A DNA stretch of 7,909 nucleotides. Origin: JANOBD01 sp031411495. Its GTDB lineage: Bacteria; Planctomycetota; Phycisphaerae; Tepidisphaerales; Tepidisphaeraceae. Made by a program: the position numbers and the translations under genes. Positions 6,311-7,909 of this stretch are shown in pieces (within the stretch, counting starts at the first letter, position 1; each line of letters opens with the position of its first letter). The stretch is taken from the NCBI GenBank assembly GCA_031411495.1, contig JANOBD010000040.1, positions 1 through 7,909 on the forward strand. The letters are read 5' to 3'. The notes below the pieces were generated by a model. The model had not been told where the DNA came from. It saw nothing but the letters and a program-made list of their open reading frames with translations, and searched no databases.

Positions 6311-7444
6311 TCAGCGGCGACGCACCAGGGCGAGCGTTATCAGACCCATCGCGGCGAGGCTTGCCGGCTCCGGCACGACCGCTTGGAACACGTGGACCTG
6401 GCTGGTAGAAAAGTCGCTCACGTACAACGCGTTGTTCACCGGGTCGAAGCTGAAGTCGTAGATGCCCGAACCCGCCGCCGTTGTCGTGAACGGCGTCACG
6501 CCGTCGCCCTGAACGAAGTTGACGGCGACGGGGGTGTCGGTCGCGGTTCCACCGGCGCTGGGCGGCGTGGCGGAGAAGAGCTTGACCTGATCCCCAAACG
6601 TGTTCGGGTTGCCGCGGATATTGAGCACCACCAGTTCCTGCCCGGCAAAGCTCGCCGGCAGGTACTCGACGTTGATCGCCGAGGCGAAGTCGTTCACGCC
6701 GTCGACGATCGTCTGGACGCCGGCCCCGCCTTCGAGGGTCTGGAACTTCCCGTCGCCGATGCGCTTGCCGCGGGCGACGCCGCCGAAGGCGCGCAGATAG
6801 ATGTCGCCGGTGGCTTTGTCGTAGGCTACATCCTTCCAGCCGGTTCCGACGCCGGGATAGAAGAGGATGTTCGCGCCCGGGACGGAAACGGCTGCGCCGG
6901 TGGTGGCATTGTAGAAGTTCTGCGCATCGCCGCCGTAGCCGGTGGTCATGACTTTGCCGGTGATCGGGTCGACGCCGGCGCCGTCGATCGTGCCCGTCTG
7001 GGTATTCATCGATGCGGCGCCGGAGTTCCTGCCCCACTTGAGGGTTTCGGTTCCGAAGGCGTAGCTCTGGCCGATGTCCGGCGTCGCGCCGCCGTTTTCA
7101 GTGGCGGCGATCAGCGTCGTGCCGTCGGTGTGGAGGCTGACGTATCCATTGGACGTGCTGCCGGCGTTGGCCAGGCCGCCGTTGGTGGCGGGGTTGTTGA
7201 TCCCGCCGAACGCGACGGCGGGCGTGGTCGCGCCAAGCGGGTTCTGAATGTGATAGAGCGTCGCCCCGCCGAAGAGCGAGCCGACGTAGAGATGATTTCC
7301 ATACGCCGCCACCGACCCCGGCTGGCCGGCATTGAGCGCCGCCATATCCAGTTCTTTGACGAGTTTGAGTGTGACCGCGGACGAGACGGACTGAACCGAA
7401 AGAACCGCGACGGCAACCGCCGCGGCAAGAATCCTGATACGCAT
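6311..7444 (-). CDS. Secreted propeller-like PEP-CTERM protein
   Basis: A 377-residue exported protein of unknown function. The signal peptide is residues 1-23 (MRIRI, Ala/Val-rich core, VSSA). The mature part shows recurrent beta-propeller or NHL-like strand patterns: GNHLYVGSLFGGATLYHI (49-66), DPITGKVMTTGYG (159-171), YDKATGDIYLRAFGG (208-222) and FDPVNNALYVSDFSTSQVHVF (333-353). It ends with VPEPAS (357-362), a hydrophobic stretch and RRR at the very C-terminus, a compact exosortase sorting signal. Unlike the two other PEP-CTERM proteins here it has no dockerin-like repeats. ATG 7444 is chosen because GAGGAG lies five bases upstream and the signal peptide begins there; extension to 7558 would add 38 residues that hide the signal. 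Inferred role: a surface-anchored binding or structural protein. It is bounded by a 273-base AT-rich gap upstream and a hairpin-containing gap downstream, so it is probably transcribed alone. Confidence 0.87.
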   Translation of the reverse strand: MRIRILAAAVAVAVLSVQSVSSAVTLKLVKELDMAALNAGQPGSVAAYGNHLYVGSLFGGATLYHIQNPLGATTPAVAFGGINNPATNGGLANAGSTSNGYVSLHTDGTTLIAATENGGATPDIGQSYAFGTETLKWGRNSGAASMNTQTGTIDGAGVDPITGKVMTTGYGGDAQNFYNATTGAAVSVPGANILFYPGVGTGWKDVAYDKATGDIYLRAFGGVARGKRIGDGKFQTLEGGAGVQTIVDGVNDFASAINVEYLPASFAGQELVVLNIRGNPNTFGDQVKLFSATPPSAGGTATDTPVAVNFVQGDGVTPFTTTAAGSGIYDFSFDPVNNALYVSDFSTSQVHVFQAVVPEPASLAAMGLITLALVRRR

Positions 7445-7449
7445 TTTCG

Positions 7450-7455
7450 CTCCTC
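7450..7455 (-). promoter_or_regulatory. Ribosome-binding site of the 377-residue gene
   Basis: GAGGAG on the minus strand, five bases before ATG 7444. It decides this start against the longer reading frame opening at 7558. Confidence 0.7.
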
Positions 7456-7525
7456 TTTGAAGTGTGATTCGCTCTACCCGCTCGGGAAAAGCCCCAGTTG
7501 GGCAAAAACCTCCGTGCGAAGAGAT

Positions 7526-7544
7526 GCATTCCCACAGGGAACGC
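7526..7544 (-). other. Hairpin in the probable leader of the 377-residue gene
   Basis: GCATTCCC (7526-7533) and GGGAACGC (7537-7544) form an eight-base stem, including one G-T pair, around a three-base loop. It lies about 80 bases upstream of ATG 7444. If transcription starts in the AT-rich patch near 7650, it would be in a 5' leader of about 200 bases. I do not recognise a known riboswitch. It could instead be a weak terminator after the recombinase, but no T run follows directly. Confidence 0.35.
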
Positions 7545-7600
7545 CCTCCCTTCGCCACGCCACAAAAGCCTGGATGGCGAGAGCTAACAAGGTATCAAAC

Positions 7601-7700
7601 GACCCGTTTAGGTCAATGGTAAAATTCCGTAAGTACTTATTATTACAATGATTATAATCTGGTGCGGGTATAACTTATATAAGACTTTTCACTGATAAGG
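7601..7700. promoter_or_regulatory. AT-rich palindrome-bearing region, probable promoter of the 377-residue gene
   Basis: Direct counting gives 33% GC over these 100 bases, far below the flanking genes. It holds three perfect palindromes: TAAGTACTTA (7630-7639), ATTATAAT (7651-7658) and CTTATATAAG (7674-7683). On the minus strand, TATAAT at 7656-7651 is a perfect -10 hexamer without a good -35, and TTGACC at 7618-7613 is a -35-like string without a good -10. The region lies between the recombinase stop and the PEP-CTERM start, so it may be a promoter/operator or part of a recombination site. No ORF or RNA gene is recognisable in the wider gap 7445-7717. Confidence 0.4.
7683..7693. repeat. Short repeat GACTTTTCACT, copy 2
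   Basis: Second copy of the 11-base string found at 6102-6112, same orientation. It directly abuts the TTATATAA core of the palindrome at 7674-7683 and lies 25 bases past the recombinase stop. Significance is uncertain. Confidence 0.35.
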
Positions 7701-7717
7701 CGGGTTGGCGATGATAC

Positions 7718-7909
7718 CTAATCCACGTCCGATTCACCCGCCGGCGGCCTCGGAATCGCACCAGTGGAAATCCGGTCCACCGCCTGCCGGAGTTCCTGCT
7801 CATCCGTATGCACGTACCGCATCGTCGTGTCGATCTTCGCGTGGCGCGCGTAGGCACGAAGCTGCGTCACCTTCATCACCTTGCTGGCGTGCGTGATGCC
7901 GGTGTGGCG
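7718..7909 (-). CDS. Tyrosine recombinase / phage-type integrase, C-terminal fragment (5' end cut by window)
   Basis: The last 63 codons of a gene entering from the right edge, ending TAG at 7720-7718. The visible part holds the end of the tyrosine recombinase catalytic domain. The first residues, RHTGITH, match the second Arg box; ARHAKIDTTMRYVHT (residues 21-35) carries the conserved His (H23) and, nine residues later, the probable nucleophile Tyr (Y32), the same His-to-Tyr spacing as lambda integrase. The fragment ends with a helix (EQELRQAVDRI) and a Pro/Gly-rich tail. The reaction is site-specific DNA strand exchange through a 3'-phosphotyrosine link. Since R, H and Y are present and in frame, this end of the gene looks intact. 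Whether it is an element integrase, an integron-type enzyme or XerC/D-like cannot be told from this part; the tail and the substitutions around the boxes favour a mobile-element integrase over Xer. Confidence 0.85.
   Translation of the reverse strand, partial: RHTGITHASKVMKVTQLRAYARHAKIDTTMRYVHTDEQELRQAVDRISTGAIPRPPAGESDVD

Noticed and set aside
7445..7558. Extension of the 377-residue protein to a start at 7558
   Set aside because: It would put 38 residues before the signal peptide, while GAGGAG lies five bases before ATG 7444.
6185..7651. A 488-codon open frame on the plus strand
   Set aside because: It is antisense to the 377-residue PEP-CTERM gene, which has a signal peptide, a ribosome-binding site and a sorting tail; the plus frame has none.
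7590..7719. Inverted 8-base match AGGTATCA (7590-7597) and TGATACCT (7712-7719) around the AT-rich gap
   Set aside because: Eight-base inverted matches over 130 bases are weak evidence; the second arm overlaps the recombinase stop codon and there is no target duplication, so I do not call it an insertion sequence end.
1..7909. A CRISPR array, toxin-antitoxin pair, defence island or tRNA gene
   Set aside because: No regularly spaced repeats, no small gene pairs with ribosome-binding sites and no cloverleaf-like segment were seen on either strand. The helicase and recombinase alone do not make a defence system.

Overview
The window looks like chromosomal DNA of a GC-rich planctomycete, most likely of the class Phycisphaerae or a relative. 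Three proteins end in PEP-CTERM sorting tails (VPEP-A-S/T, a hydrophobic stretch, then an Arg run). Two of them carry paired dockerin-like Ca-binding repeats just before the tail. A prepilin-like protein has the N-terminus and C-terminal motif layout common in Planctomycetes. The taxonomic call is inference from these families; there is no rRNA or marker gene.

All six supported genes lie on the minus strand, so transcription runs from high to low coordinates. In that order they are: (1) the last 63 codons of a tyrosine recombinase (7909-7718), cut by the right edge; (2) a 273-base gap, about 33% GC over 7601-7700, with several small palindromes, promoter-like hexamers and a hairpin; (3) a 377-residue secreted propeller-like PEP-CTERM protein (7444-6311); (4) a 223-base gap with a strong 9-bp hairpin, then a TA-rich 14-bp palindrome; (5) a 764-residue secreted PEP-CTERM protein with a propeller-like N-terminal half, a Trp-rich beta-repeat middle and paired dockerin-like repeats (6087-3793); (6) a 276-residue prepilin-like protein (3700-2870); (7) a 578-residue GHL10-type glycoside-hydrolase-like protein with the same dockerin-like pair and a PEP-CTERM tail (2825-1089); (8) the first 343 codons of a Ski2-like DExH helicase (1029-1), cut by the left edge. 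The two edge genes have no complete ORF in the window and were read directly from the minus strand.

Genes 5 to 8 are separated by 92, 44 and 59 bases and could form one transcript, although an extended -10 motif sits before the GHL10 gene. The unifying theme of the four central genes is export and surface anchoring: Sec signal peptides plus PEP-CTERM tails (exosortase substrates), and a prepilin-peptidase substrate. No exosortase, cohesin/scaffoldin or type II secretion machinery gene is in the window, so their partners must lie elsewhere. The helicase and recombinase are probably unrelated in function; the recombinase may mark the edge of an integrated element. I see no CRISPR array, tRNA, rRNA, insertion sequence or recognisable defence system. 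The most distinctive feature is the dockerin-pair plus PEP-CTERM architecture repeated in two otherwise unrelated neighbouring proteins.
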